From assembly GCA_944470555.2 (NCBI GenBank), contig OX104131.1, positions 16,794,515 to 16,858,514 of the forward strand: 64,000 nucleotides of DNA, in the 5' to 3' direction. Position 1 is the first letter of the stretch; each line of letters begins with the position of its first letter. Under the pieces are notes generated by a model that had not been told where the DNA came from, ran no database searches, and worked only from the letters and a program-made list of their open reading frames with translations. Both the position numbers and the translations under genes were made by a program. The DNA comes from Heterobilharzia americana (Eukaryota > Platyhelminthes > Trematoda > Strigeidida > Schistosomatidae). This document shows, one piece after another, positions 1 to 11,066 of this stretch.

Positions 1-860
1 ACACAACTCGTGTATAGCTATCTCGAGAATGTCATTAATAACAAAGTTACAGGGGGATGGTGAAACCACAAAGCCATGCCAAATCCCACTAACTGTTTGG
101 AACAATAGAAATAAGTGACGGTATGACATTGCTTTAACTGAGCTGTTGAAGAATAAGGCTTCCATGATATTAATATTCTTCTCAGATATATCCATCTCTG
201 ACACACAATTTCAGAGTACAGCTTTTGCCAACGAATTTAAGGTAGTCCTAATATTGATGAACAAAGAGACCATTGGATTACGATACATGTAACGGTGCCC
301 GAGGATCTGGCGGTATGTCAACACATAATCAATGCATCCACGACTTGAAACCCAGCCTGCTTCTCGCGAATCATCTCATTCGTTTTGCTCAACCTGTCAA
401 GCGTGATGGGAGCCAACACTTTAAATGCTACCGGTAGCAGACAGATACCTCGATTATCACCACAGATATAACGCAGATGCTTTGTAAAGATGGGCACGGT
501 AATTACTTCATTTCGAAGTGGTGGAACACTCAGTCTTCCATTAACTTTCTAGCTGTTTAGCCAGTTCCCTAACTAAAATCTAATCTTCATCCTTAAAAAT
601 AGCCGCGAGTAGGTTGGCTATCTGATTTACAGAGAGTCTCGCTGTTACTAGGCCGGTAGCTTGTATGAGATGGAACAGCTTTTCATTATGACCAGAGCTG
701 GCGTCGGTTTGCATCTCACTCGCATGTTCTACTCACCAGGTGTTGTGGTCCTTACGCAACTGCTGTGTGACCTGTTGCATGTGGAGCCTGTGCACATCAT
801 AATACTCGCTACCTGTCAGAATACACTGACGAGTGTCGAGAAGTTGCAATGAGCTTGCAA
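1..860 (-). mobile_element. Degenerate LINE with reverse transcriptase
   Basis: Read on the minus strand with frameshifts and stops. From 5' to 3': a pre-RT segment (QQLRKDHNTW ... SSGHNEKLFHLIQATG near 840-670), the RT fingers (VPIFTKHLRYICGDNRGICL and LLPVAFKVLAP near 500-400), AGFQ near 355, and the motif corresponding to GVRQGCPxSPFLFNFVID (here GIWHGFVVSPSPCNFVIND near 90-30). It is a dead non-LTR element continuing past base 1. Clade is not certain. Minus-strand peptide at 1171-968 may be the same element's upstream part but I cannot recognise it. Confidence 0.7.
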
Positions 861-3534
861 AGACCCAGCGTTTAGTGGTGGGGTGTTCTCCAGAGCCACA
901 GGTAGCTTTACAGCTAACTTTTAATCTAGCTGGCGTTTACTTGCAACACTAGGTACAACCAGCTTTCTTATGTGGACCCATTAAAGATGACTATCTGTGT
1001 GACAATCGAACCGCAAGTGGAACTTAGTACACACTGAGTTATGACCAGATTCCAAACAGTTTCTCCAGAAGGAGTGGTAGTTCTAAATACACCCATGCTA
1101 CCGGTATCTGATTGCAATATGATCTGTTTCAGTCCTGGCTTGATTAGTGGAGGGAAGACTCTAGGTAGCACAACAGTGATAACTATGTTGGAAGTCGATG
1201 CTAGCTAGAAACAGGTTGTGATTTACACAAAATTGTAGTGAACGTTACCGAACATATTATCTGCAACAGACTAACCACTGTCGGCTACCTGGACGACAGT
1301 CCTGTGGACCTAGGCTTCAGACTTTTGCATTCAAGTCTCCTACCGGCAACTAATCCCAACTGACCAATAAAACGACTCTCATCTGAGACTGACAGGTTCA
1401 TTCACGTCTCCAGTTAACACTGTGATATCTTCGAGTGCACGTGGAAGTGACCACTCAGTTGGCTTGGTGGTAAAATTCATCCGTAACTGAATTCAGGCTG
1501 CAGCCACTTAGAGCGTGAGACGACAAAGAGACATCGTTTCCCCTGCCAGTTACTCCTCACTCCAGTCGAACCACCTAGCCTAACAGTACACAGATAACTT
1601 TAGACCAGATGCTTACACCAAATGTTCCCGGATAAGCATAGTGAAAATACAACTTTTGAACTGACACATAGAAAACATATTGTAAGCGCTTTAGAAGGAT
1701 AGTATGTGAAGATTTCTGAGATACAGCGTATATCGGCAACGGGGATTTCCAGAATTCTATTCAAACATGTCTGTTTTCCGATCTGCGTTAAGGTTCGGAC
1801 TCTGAAAGTGACCAGCTTAAGCGGTGAGCGTGGTTTTAATATAGTTGAGTAAGGTATCTCACTGAAAAACAGCTTTCCGGAAGCAACTGTTTTATGACTA
1901 AAAATAGTACAGACAGTTTAAAAATTCTGTTAGCCATGAGCAACTGATTGAAACAAAGATAGATATAAACATAGATTTGAAACTGATCACGAAAAGATAG
2001 CATAGTCTGTAAGTGAGAATAATGAAGATATAAGGAAAAATGAAATAATTGTGTAGACAGTTCACCACACCGTGAATTTTGATTTGCACAGGAAGATTTG
2101 ATGAGAGCTTAGTAGTTTTGATTGATAATGCCAGTTCATAAGTTGTTTTTAGGCTGTGATATTGTCCAGATGCTCAAAACGAAGGAGGTGGTTGTCTGAA
2201 GGGACCAATATCTTAGATGTTGGTGTTTGATCCACAAGATAGCGGAGCAACAGGAAGTGCTGCATTCCCATAGCTGGGAGTCACCATGATAGAGTCATTT
2301 CCTATTCCTCTGTTCTGGATGATGATGCTTACGTAAACCAATAGCTTGAAATTAGGGCTTTTCAATACCCTTGGGTGTAATGTCTGTGTACATTAGCCTA
2401 GTTATAGCTTCGAGTATTCGCTATCTCCTTTTCACTCTTATGCGAATACCCCCTACCACGTGAAGGCATTAAGATTCCCCAGTAGAAGTTATGAACGCAG
2501 ACCATATGAGAAAATTTTCAGAGGATGCCTGGAATTATCGCAGCCGTGTCAGGGCTTTAAGGGGGCTTATATAACTGAAGAATCCTAGTGTGCAGCAGAA
2601 AAAAATTTTGTATTTAAGTTTTGTAGAAGTTTATTTATCAGTCATAGTGTATACGGAGCAACACTAAAAAATAGCAAGTTAGGATAAAGACTGGATTTTT
2701 AGAGTAGAATATTAGGGCATGTACTGTGAGATCAGGGCGGGAATGATTTTGTGGAGGGATACGGTAACAACCTTAATTTTTGCAATTTAAAAGCTTTTTG
2801 TGAATTTATATTATTGCTTGTTGACATTTCACCAACTCATTTGATATGTCTGTAGAGTGTCTACATTGAAAGCCATCTCTTCAAATTCGTTGATGTTATC
2901 TCTCTAAAATGTATGAAATGTAAACAAATAACACTAGATATTGCAGAGCTATCTGAGTGGTAAATACAACAATAAGTAAGCTGTCAGCCAGTGCATGATG
3001 ATCAAGTCGCTAAGTGGTTATTTTACATTAGATTGTGCAATTAAACGGATTACATCAAATACTTTTCACCTATGGAAAGTAGTACTCCAAAAATATGTTT
3101 TTACCGAATATTTAGACTGTTTTTGGAGTTATCAGGTTATCCAAGTTTCTTGGATAGATTCATTCAATTTGTCATGACTTCGATCTGATCATATACAGAT
3201 TTGATTAGCTGGACTCTGATCGAGCAAAATGTTCCTCTCATGATAACAAAATTCTTATCTAGTTAGTAAAAGCTTTGTTAGTTGTGGGGAGTTGTAGGGC
3301 ACTCATTTCATTTCGTGGTGTGGTACAAGTTCGGAAGTTTTTCTTCTGTTTTCTGTAATTTATTAGGTGCACCACTCAGTGAAACAGCATACTTCACTTA
3401 AAACATATCAAGTTCATTCTAACACGATCCTCAAGTTTCACCCTTATGTTAGTAAAACGTTCTCGTGACTTGTATGGATAACGGTCATGCTGCATCCCGA
3501 ATTAACGGAAACAGGAAAACTGTACTACTAGATT

Positions 3535-3700
3535 TCAGCCCAGTGGCTGGATGGTAATGAGCCCACCGTGAAACCTGATAGTTCTGGACTCGATCCTTTG
3601 TGGGGTCGTAGATACACAAAACCTAGCAGTTGTAAAATAAAACCAAACAACTGTCCAGTTCTTCCTGGTTTCTAATCATTCTCTAGCTGATTTTACTTTA
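3535..3700 (+). repeat. tRNA-derived SINE, family B
   Basis: Box A CAGTGGCTGGATGGTAATG, box B GGACTCGATCC, then the family tail (AACTGTCCAGTTCTTCC ... TAGCTGATTTTACTTT). Confidence 0.6.
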
Positions 3701-4512
3701 AGTATAACAACATGGGTAGGCAAAAAGGATGGAAGGAAGTATTATTTAAGGACTTTATGTATATATGAGCGTTTGTGCGTTTGTTTATTCTCGATGGAAA
3801 TGTCATTGTGAAGTGGTGTTGTAGTTCCCAGAATGGAAATTATCTGAGTATACTGACAGTGTATAAGAACAACTATACAGGTCTACGACATAAATAGTTG
3901 TTAAAATACTATCGTGTAGGTTATATATTCATAAAATATAACACAAATGTGGTACGGAGCGAAAGAAATAGCAACAGGAAGAGGGTTAAGTGGGTCAGAA
4001 AGTACCTGTCCATTGTCAATGTTCAAACTTAATCTTTTCGTATGATAAGACCAGGTTTGAAAAGGTGGTTGTACGTATTTCTTTTGATTGCATACACCAG
4101 ATTTTGTTATCTTCACCCTCATGGCTGCTGATTACCATAAGATGAGTAACTGTACACGTGTTAATAAATTATTTTCGCTGTTTTCTCGATGAGTTAGGAT
4201 AGCACTGATGATAGCCTATTCAGTTATTCTTCCAATAGTCCCGGTGTGTTCACGGGCGTGTATGAATGTTATGTTTCATAGAAAACGGCAAGTTTAAGGA
4301 GGATATCTTTTCAGCGACTTCATTCTCTTTAGCTGGAAACAGCATCATAACTGATTCAGCATTGAAAGTTATCTACAAGATGTAGAAAAATTTACCTAGA
4401 ATGTTACGTTTCCTCTTTCTCTGTACAACCGAAGCTGTTATCACATACATGTAGGAACTAGAATTATGTACGCGAAGTAAACTTGTTCAAGCTTTCTTGC
4501 CATCTTGGAATT

Positions 4513-4638
4513 AGGTGGTTTTGAAGGCCACCCTAACAACTGCTAGGATAACCAATTACGTTCCTTCGTTTCTTAAACGACATAGTGAAACCTGATTGGT
4601 TATCTCGGCAGTTGCTAGGCTGGCGTGTAAAGTCATTC
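4513..4638. mobile_element. MITE family copy
   Basis: Terminal inverted repeats GGTGGTTTTGAAGGCC and GGCGTGTAAAGTCATTC surround an inner pair of ACCAATTA/TGATTGGT blocks. I see no target duplication at this copy. Confidence 0.55.
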
Positions 4639-4879
4639 AGACTTAATGTCAGATTCATTCTCTTGAAAAGGATTTTGATAGCGAAATGGAAATGTTGATG
4701 AATGATACCAAATATCTACTTGTTTGTTTTTATGTACTATGCCGGGATTACACAAATAAAGTCCACCTTATACGATGAATTTTCACATTACATCTGATTT
4801 GTGATTTTTCGATTCCATACCTTAGAGTTTTAATTAAAAGAGGAATGTGAGTTGATGAAGTTGTGAATCTTCATAGACT

Positions 4880-5300
4880 AAGATAGCTGAGACGCGTTAC
4901 GCATGACTAGCCACCGTCTACCTCATGACGCAATGCTAGATGAAGTAGGTTCATGCTAGAAAATGGATACAGGTGCCCAGGCTAAAATATCATCTGAATC
5001 GTGTATATATATGTAGACTATCCGGTAAGCGTTCACCGGAAATTCGAAAAAGGTCTTTGGTTACGCTAGGTGATATGGCTTAGAATCGGTTTCACTGGCG
5101 CAGATGTATTCACACATTACCTTCATCGTTTTTGTCATACTAAATTTTATTCTAGTACTCTTTTCCCGAATCTCCACCACTTTTGAATCCTTTCATGCTT
5201 ATTTCTCTTTCTTTCATCTTCGTACCTCCTGTGTTGATGTGCTGATATGCGGGATGGAAACTCCAACTGTTACTCCGTAATGTCAGATCCCATGTTAATG
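4880..5300 (+). repeat. LINE 3'-end copy
   Basis: Carries the GGTGATATGGCT and TGGCGCAGATGTATTCAC segments of the C-terminal LINE motif near 5070-5115. It then has the shared downstream region ending in GCTGATATGCGGGATGGAAAC near 5240-5260. Confidence 0.6.
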
Positions 5301-6090
5301 CTAAGTGGCTGACTAATGTATGTACAATTTCTTAGTGTCTAAGTTTTACTCACGATCAGCAAGTGGTAACGCTGGGCATTGTTGTCGTGAGCTGTTGGAT
5401 TTCGTATTATGCATATATATATGGTTTAGACCTGTTCTTATTGTTCCTAAGTATTGCGATGTTAATCATATAAATTTGGCATCTTGGAATAGTTCCACTC
5501 AGGTCCATGCAATCTGTGATTGTCAGGATGAAGAAATGAACCATTAACATGCGTAGGCATTGATATTTTCTTCCTTCTTAAAACTAATATCATTTACTAC
5601 TTAGCCTAAGTACTTTATAAGTAGTACGTGCTAGCGGAAGAATACTTTTTCGAAACTTGTAAGAACTGTCATCGCTGAATGACATCACTTTGGACGAGAT
5701 TGTAGGAAAGAGGATATCACTGCTTCAAATAAAGTATTCATTCACGTATTACTTTTACAGTTTGGAGAATCCAACTAGGTATTCCTTTTTTAATTAACAC
5801 GCTTGGCATCCGATTGTAATGCCTACCTTGATTTGCGCCCCGTAGATATTTGTTTGTAGTCTGCAGCAAGCTGTTTTCATAGGTTGTTTGTATTTTGGCA
5901 CACATCATGAAAGTCTGTATGTAACTAAGTTTCCACCATGTCAGTCCGGAATCTCGTCACTGATTTACCCGTAGTGTAAATGTGCACTTGTTGGATTGAA
6001 TTATTAACCATCAGTCTTAAATCATTTTGTGTTGTGAGTTATTTTACATTTTCTAATGTGATTTTCTTTATTTTGTCCCTTTATTCACAG

Positions 6091-6315
6091 TGGAACCTGA
6101 TTTCACGCTTATGCCATCTTCACCTTTATTTTCACGTGCACAAAGTAGACAGAGTATTGGTCAACAATTACAATATTTACAACATCATCATCAACAAGCA
6201 CCTCCACAAAGTCAGAACAACTTTGATTATAAGCCTTCAGATGAGCAACACTATGGACATCGAGGTGTTTTAAATCATGTGAAAATAGCTCCAGATAAAT
6301 TATCTAATGTTTCAG
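6091..6315 (+). CDS. ank: Ankyrin exon W1 (linker, partial gene)
   Basis: First exon seen of an ankyrin gene that continues beyond both window ends. It follows a pyrimidine-rich tract ending in CAG at 6088-6090 and ends at a GTGTGT donor. The first two bases finish a codon begun upstream; one base carries over to the next exon. The peptide begins (V)EPDFTLMPSSPLFSR and has a Gln/His-rich stretch near its middle (QHHHQQAPPQ). No fold is recognisable, as expected of the linker between ankyrin repeats and the ZU5 module. Assignment rests on perfect phase continuity with the exons that follow; the sequence itself is not diagnostic. Confidence 0.75.
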
Positions 6316-6526
6316 GTGTGTTTTAGTATTTGTGTATATATGTATGTGCATGTACAGATGTACACTTAGGCTGCCATGCAACTCAGGCCTACTCATATGC
6401 TACCTTTCTGTAGATTTAAAGGACTACTTGCTCCTTGTTTGTTTAACCTACTTGTTAAACCATGAAAATGCAGTAATGTGTTTGTGTGTGTGTGCACAAC
6501 AATAAGCTTGTTTGGGCAGTGTGTAA

Positions 6527-6670
6527 AAACTACTCTAAAAGCTGCCCTAAAAACTACTGAGAAAACCAATTGGAGTTCTATATTTCATTTAAAAAACTAC
6601 CTTTCCCGTCGAAATAAGCCAATCTAATTAGTTATTTCAGTCGTTGTTGGGTTGGCCTTTTAAGTAACCC
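6527..6670. mobile_element. MITE family copy
   Basis: Ends CTAAAAGCTGCCCTAA and GGTTGGCCTTTTAAGTAACC, with inner CCAATTGG- and TAATTAGTTATTTC-type blocks. No clear target duplication. Confidence 0.5.
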
Positions 6671-7559
6671 GTAAATACACACAGCTTTTTTTCTATTGAC
6701 TTGTTCAGGCGTTTTCATTTCTTTTTGAGTCTGCATTGTAGATGATTAAGAAGAAAAAAAGGAAGTGATACTTCTCTTTTCGATTCCTCTTAAGAAAAAA
6801 GAGAAAGTACCTATTGACAGTAGGACATGTGAAAGTTAAGTGTTACACTGATCACCTGAGGTGATTATATATTTTCGTAAAAAGAAAATGAGGAATAAGA
6901 GGTACTGCGTAAAGAAATTTCTTTGTTTTTGATTTCGTCGTATTGGAAAGAAGTTGGTTGTTGTTTTTTTGATGTTGAAATCAAGTTACCTCCTGAGTTG
7001 ATCTCTTGCACCGAAAGCTAATAACACCTGATCAACCTATTTTATGAACTGAACAAATAAGTTTTCTAATTTAACTGGGTGAACAGAAGGATTTCAGAAA
7101 CAGTATGTGAATAGATTTCGATGAAATATCTCTTGACGGGATAAAAATAACAAACACATGTTGTTTCGTTCAGAATATATAAAAGCTGAGTTCAGTCTTC
7201 ATTGAATCTTCATAACATTATTTGTATTATCTCATATTCCACACATAGGTATAGGATTTAGACTTCTTTCACATTATCATCTTCAGGCATCTGCCGTAGT
7301 GTATCAATTGTCCTGCGGTGTCACATCAGTTAGTTTGGTAAGTATACTGCTATTGTAATGGTAGAACTGAAACATGACAGTAACATTTATTATTGTTCAA
7401 TGATTCTGTTGTTAAAGTTGAAATATATGGAGTTAGTCTGATCTGTTACTGGAGAGAAACCAATCTCATACTGTCCAGTCCTGCCTACTGGACTAATTTT
7501 ATCAAACATTTTGCAATATGTCTATCGAGCCAGGAGACTCACCATCGTAGTGTACCTTG

Positions 7560-7650
7560 ATAAATGTCAATTAGATAGAGGTATACGATAAGAAGCTCTG
7601 CTTCACCTGGGTTTCTTGCTTATTGGTACTCATCAGGAAGGTGTGTCTGA
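7560..7650 (-). repeat. Second hammerhead-bearing tRNA-like SINE, fragment (family D)
   Basis: The minus strand reads ACACACCTTCCTGATGAGTA, CCAATAAGCAAGAAACCC, AGGTGAAGC. The CTGATGA and GAAA blocks are present, but stem II is weak and the cleavage base is G. Confidence 0.5.
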
Positions 7651-8438
7651 AAAATTGAAGGAAATGAACTTGTAATTTGAACCTGTATCAACCAATGATG
7701 CAGTCACAGATGTTGCCAGTGACCTATTCATCTATGTGATGAAGTATCTTCATTTACATGCTTACTTTTCAGCGAATGGTTAGTTGCTTAACCAAATCTT
7801 CGTTTCATTCATTTCTCTCTTAAATTTTCATTACTAAGTCTCTTGTATTTTATGCTAATAACATTGTGTTTTCAACAATAGATTTAATTTTTATAATAAC
7901 TATTTTTTCAATGTAGCTATACTTCAAATTTATTCTAGGAAAGTTTTGAAAAGTTTCTAATTATTTCTTTCTCTTAGTTCAGCTAACTTGTTGATAATCA
8001 CTCATATTAATTTCATTGGTTCATTAAAATCACCATCATCACTTATATCAACATAGGACCAAGTAATACTGCTTAATGGCTCAAGTTGCCACACCATATC
8101 AAGGAATGGAGCAATAAGATGAAAGATAAAGGAAGAAAGAAAGAAGAATCGGTCAAAAGAAGTAGAAGGCAGTAAAAGAGAGGAAGGAGGAATGAGAAAA
8201 TGCTGAATTTAGTATAAGGATTAGGATTCACCAAAATACAAGTTTATCATTCTATCGTGCTAAGTAAATATACTACTTGAAAATATACGGCCTGCTAGTG
8301 TTTCAGTAAAACTGCACATCAAGTAGATGATAACTACTAATTTTCAGTATGTATTATGATGACGATAATGTACACAGTTTTTGAGTTTCTGTAACCTTTT
8401 CTTCCTTCCAATTATTCCCTTCCTTCTGTATTTATCAG

Positions 8439-8524
8439 GTGAAGATAGTATTCATGAAGGCACAGCAGCTGAAAATGCTCATGGAGTCACATGGCGTGAT
8501 CCACAATTTGGTTATGGAACTCGA
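8439..8524 (+). CDS. ank: Ankyrin exon W2 (linker)
   Basis: An 86-bp exon between a TTTATCAG acceptor and a GTAAGA donor. With the base carried from W1 it makes 29 codons (GEDSIHEGTAAENAH, then GVTWRDPQFGYGTR) and ends in phase 0. It is acidic and low in hydrophobic residues, consistent with the flexible ankyrin linker. There is no domain match, so phase and splice sites are the main evidence. Confidence 0.72.
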
Positions 8525-8539
8525 GTAAGATTCTACCAT

Positions 8540-8760
8540 TGTTCATAATGAATATGCTTGTGTTAGTTGGATGGAGGTTGTCGACGGGTAGCCCTGGACC
8601 TAGGTTAAGTGAATTTTGGAACTCTTCAGCAAGGCGTGTCTGCAACCTCGACGGAGCTGATGTCCCGCCTGAGATTCGCACCCTCATCACTCAGTGTTGC
8701 AGTCATAGACCTTATCACTGAGCCCCAATAGCTCAGTGTTAACACCTTCCTTACGAGTGC
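8540..8760 (-). repeat. Second hammerhead-bearing tRNA-like SINE (family D)
   Basis: Minus strand: box A GCTCAGTGATAAGGTC, box B GTGCGAATCTCAGG, then a hammerhead-like segment. CCTTG (8634-8630) pairs with CAGGG (8596-8592), CTGAAGA is at 8629-8623, and a palindromic ACCTAGGT stem III at 8605-8598 is followed by the cleavage C at 8597. The GAA strand is mutated to TTA, so this copy is inactive. Confidence 0.55.
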
Positions 8761-9089
8761 CAAAAAGTACGAAACTTGGTTCTACAGCTACCTACCAACT
8801 CCCTCCATCCAACTAGCATCTATCTCAATGCATCGTGATGCTGAGCCTTCTAGCCTGCTCTCCACATTGCGAAATGATAGATAGAATTTGATCATCACTA
8901 CTTGATGTTGCTTACCCTCCAGTAACCAGTAAATGAATGTGCTCATTTTCTGATAAATTTTTACGTTCATTGTGAATTAAAATTTTTTTATAGAGAGACA
9001 GACATAAAATCAACGTGGAGCTTTGCACATAAATGTATTATTTCAGGCTGCCACACTTCATAGTAGTATACAAAGAAGAGATGGGCATA

Positions 9090-9330
9090 AAAAGGATATC
9101 AAAGTAGACAAAGTTGTGTCAGAAGGCCAAAAAAAAATGAAGATAGTGGTTAGTTCAAGTATTCGACGTTTAGAAGGCTTCAAGAAATGTTTACATCTGC
9201 GCTATTGTGATCGACTCGGAGCCGTGTCACGTCACCAAGAGTTCTCAACCACTGATTCCTATCATCTCAAGGAACCCAAACAGGCAGTCTGTATCTCCCC
9301 ACGTGGCTCACATGTGTGTGGATTTAAGCT
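9090..9330 (-). repeat. LINE 3'-end copy
   Basis: The minus strand contains the GAATCAGTGGTTGAGAACTC, CTTGGTGACGTG and CAATAGCGCAGATGTA segments typical of the family. The 142-codon plus-strand frame across 9023-9451 is only the antisense of this copy. Confidence 0.65.
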
Positions 9331-9621
9331 TTCTTTGAGTGACGAAGAATGCACCTCAACCATCCTCAAATGGTTGCTTAAGGGGTCCAGAAGACTGCAT
9401 CACACGTTCTGCAGTATATTCAGTACTTTGAAATATTTAACATGTGAATAGAAATAAGGGCTACCTAAACAATGTATTGGAGTAGATGGGTAGGCATGTA
9501 GAACCATATATTAGTTCACGTAGCCACACTTCACACCAGCTAAACAATAGGGTAGAGAAGAGATAATTCAGCGAAGAAAATTTTCTTTTTCGACGATATC
9601 ATTTTTTAAAGCTGTACAATC

Positions 9622-9622
<1 letters not shown>

Positions 9623-9687
<65 letters not shown>
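9623..9687. repeat. (TA)n microsatellite
   Basis: About 32 uninterrupted TA units in an ankyrin intron. Confidence 0.95.
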
Positions 9688-9689
<2 letters not shown>

Positions 9690-9929
9690 TAAACATATAA
9701 CAGTCTATTATAAAACAATAGGGTATAATTACATCATTAACCTAGTGCTAAAAAACCGGAATCAGGAATGCAAAGTAGTTGCGCAATAAACTAAGACAGT
9801 AGAAATATCGAGAAAGGCAAGGAGTTTGACAAGGTGAAAATTGTTGGTAGATAAGAAACGCAAATATTGAGTGTCCACTTGATAGATAGATGTAAAGAAG
9901 GTGAAGAATGAGACAAGGATCATAATGAA

Positions 9930-10400
9930 GGTGATAGTAATACTAATAAACTAATTAATTATAATGGGATCGAAAAAAAGTGAGTGCTAAGACCATGGTA
10001 AGATGAGAGATTGAACATACTTCTTTTGCACGCAGAGATCAGGCTTGAATTGATGAATTGCCAGTGCTTCCGCTGTGCACAACTGTCGAAGGCGTATCCC
10101 TTTTGAACTATTCCATCTGACACGATAAATGACACTGAAGAAGGATTCTGGTCTAGCTTTATATCCAGAGTTGGCCAAATGTTCAAGAATTGAACTGTTA
10201 GCTGATTTACATTCTCCCCTCGACAACCATGCAGGATAGTGCCCAGAGATACGTTTGGAAAGCGTGAGCTTTGTGAGGCCTATATAACTAGCTCCACAGG
10301 AGCAAGTAGATTTGTAGATACACATCGAGGTAGAGTCAGCAAAAGTTAAAACAGCGAGAGAGTTAAAACAATATGCACAACCTCTTTAGAAAAATCTGCA
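9930..10400 (-). mobile_element. Penelope-like element 3' end with GIY-YIG domain (family B)
   Basis: The minus-strand frame from 10325 to 9987 reads CIYKSTCSCGASYIGLTKLT, then SKRISGHYPAWLSRGE, then SSILEHLANSGYKA, FFSVIYRVRWNSSKGIRL, and AEALAIHQFKPDLCV. Cys-x-Cys-Gly before YIG, the following Arg and His, and the Glu in AEALAI are the GIY-YIG endonuclease landmarks of Penelope-like elements. The domain itself is uninterrupted; RT is absent, so the copy is 5'-truncated. Confidence 0.8.
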
Positions 10401-10917
10401 ACCTTATGAAAAGACATTATTATAATAATATTTTTAGGATTTAGAATTTCAGATATGATATGCATGCAGTCGGTTTTCGGCTATATCTCCTGGTATTTTT
10501 AGTTATCAATGACAATTCTGTAAACAGCTCAACTACCAAGTGTTAAGAATTTTCATCATTGCCATGCATAAAGACCAGTTTACAAGCTGGAAATGAGTCA
10601 AAAACTGGTGGTTGATATGCGATTGAGACCTGTTCAAAAGTAAAATCTTACGATACAGAAGATATACAGCTGAGTCAGTAGGCATGAAACAGTTTGCCCC
10701 TACCATGGCTTTCGCAAACTTAAATGGCCATCCATTATACTTGATTTACCAAATTTTAATCGGATAATTCATGCAATAAAAATCTGTTTCATTGATGATC
10801 GTAACATATTCAGCTTCAATGGTATGCAAATATGAAGAGTTGACAATATTTTTTGTAGTCAACCGTGTTGTCCGTATTTGAAGTTTGTTTTCACATCATT
10901 TCTTTTTATTAACACAG

Positions 10918-11066
10918 GAAATAGGATTGTCGGAAACTCGAATCAGTCGAGATTATGCTGAACTTGGGATGGCAGGTGCATCAAGTTTGGCTGGATTTTC
11001 TGGACTGATTGAATGGGACTTCACTCCAGATAATGTACCCATTCCCAGAAGACCAATAGCTTCAGG
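10918..11066 (+). CDS. ank: Ankyrin exon W3 (end of linker)
   Basis: Starts in phase 0 after AACACAG and ends before GTGAGT with two bases (GG) left over. The peptide runs EIGLSETRISRDYAEL ... WDFTPDNVPIPRRPIAS. This matches the position of the vertebrate linker just before the first ZU5 domain. The leftover GG joins the first base of the exon at 30929 to make the Gly that precedes FLVSF in ankyrins. No exon is needed in the 19.9 kb between them. Confidence 0.82.

Larger units (their letters stand above)
1..6090 (+). other. Part of the ankyrin intron before exon W1
   Basis: Holds the LINE remnant (1-860), a SINE (3535-3700), a MITE (4513-4638) and a LINE tail (4880-5300). I looked for ankyrin-repeat exons here and found none. 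860-3530, 3700-4510 and 5300-6090 show no recognisable gene; 860-1850 may be the upstream half of the LINE. Confidence 0.6.
6316..8438 (+). other. Ankyrin intron W1-W2
   Basis: GT...AG intron with a MITE (6527-6670) and a family D fragment (7560-7650). Otherwise AT-rich, with nothing I can name. Confidence 0.7.
8525..10917 (+). other. Ankyrin intron W2-W3
   Basis: Starts GTAAGA and ends ACACAG. It contains the family D SINE, a LINE tail, a (TA)n tract and a Penelope GIY-YIG end, all of the elements on the minus strand. 10400-10910 shows nothing. Confidence 0.75.

Noticed and set aside
1..6090. Ankyrin-repeat exons upstream
   Set aside because: I searched for the TPLHxAA-type pattern and found none; the repeats are probably before the window.
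9023..9451. 142-codon plus-strand frame
   Set aside because: Most of it is the antisense of a minus-strand LINE 3' end.
9623..9687. (TA)n tracts as regulatory or origin elements
   Set aside because: They are ordinary microsatellites, with no associated motif.
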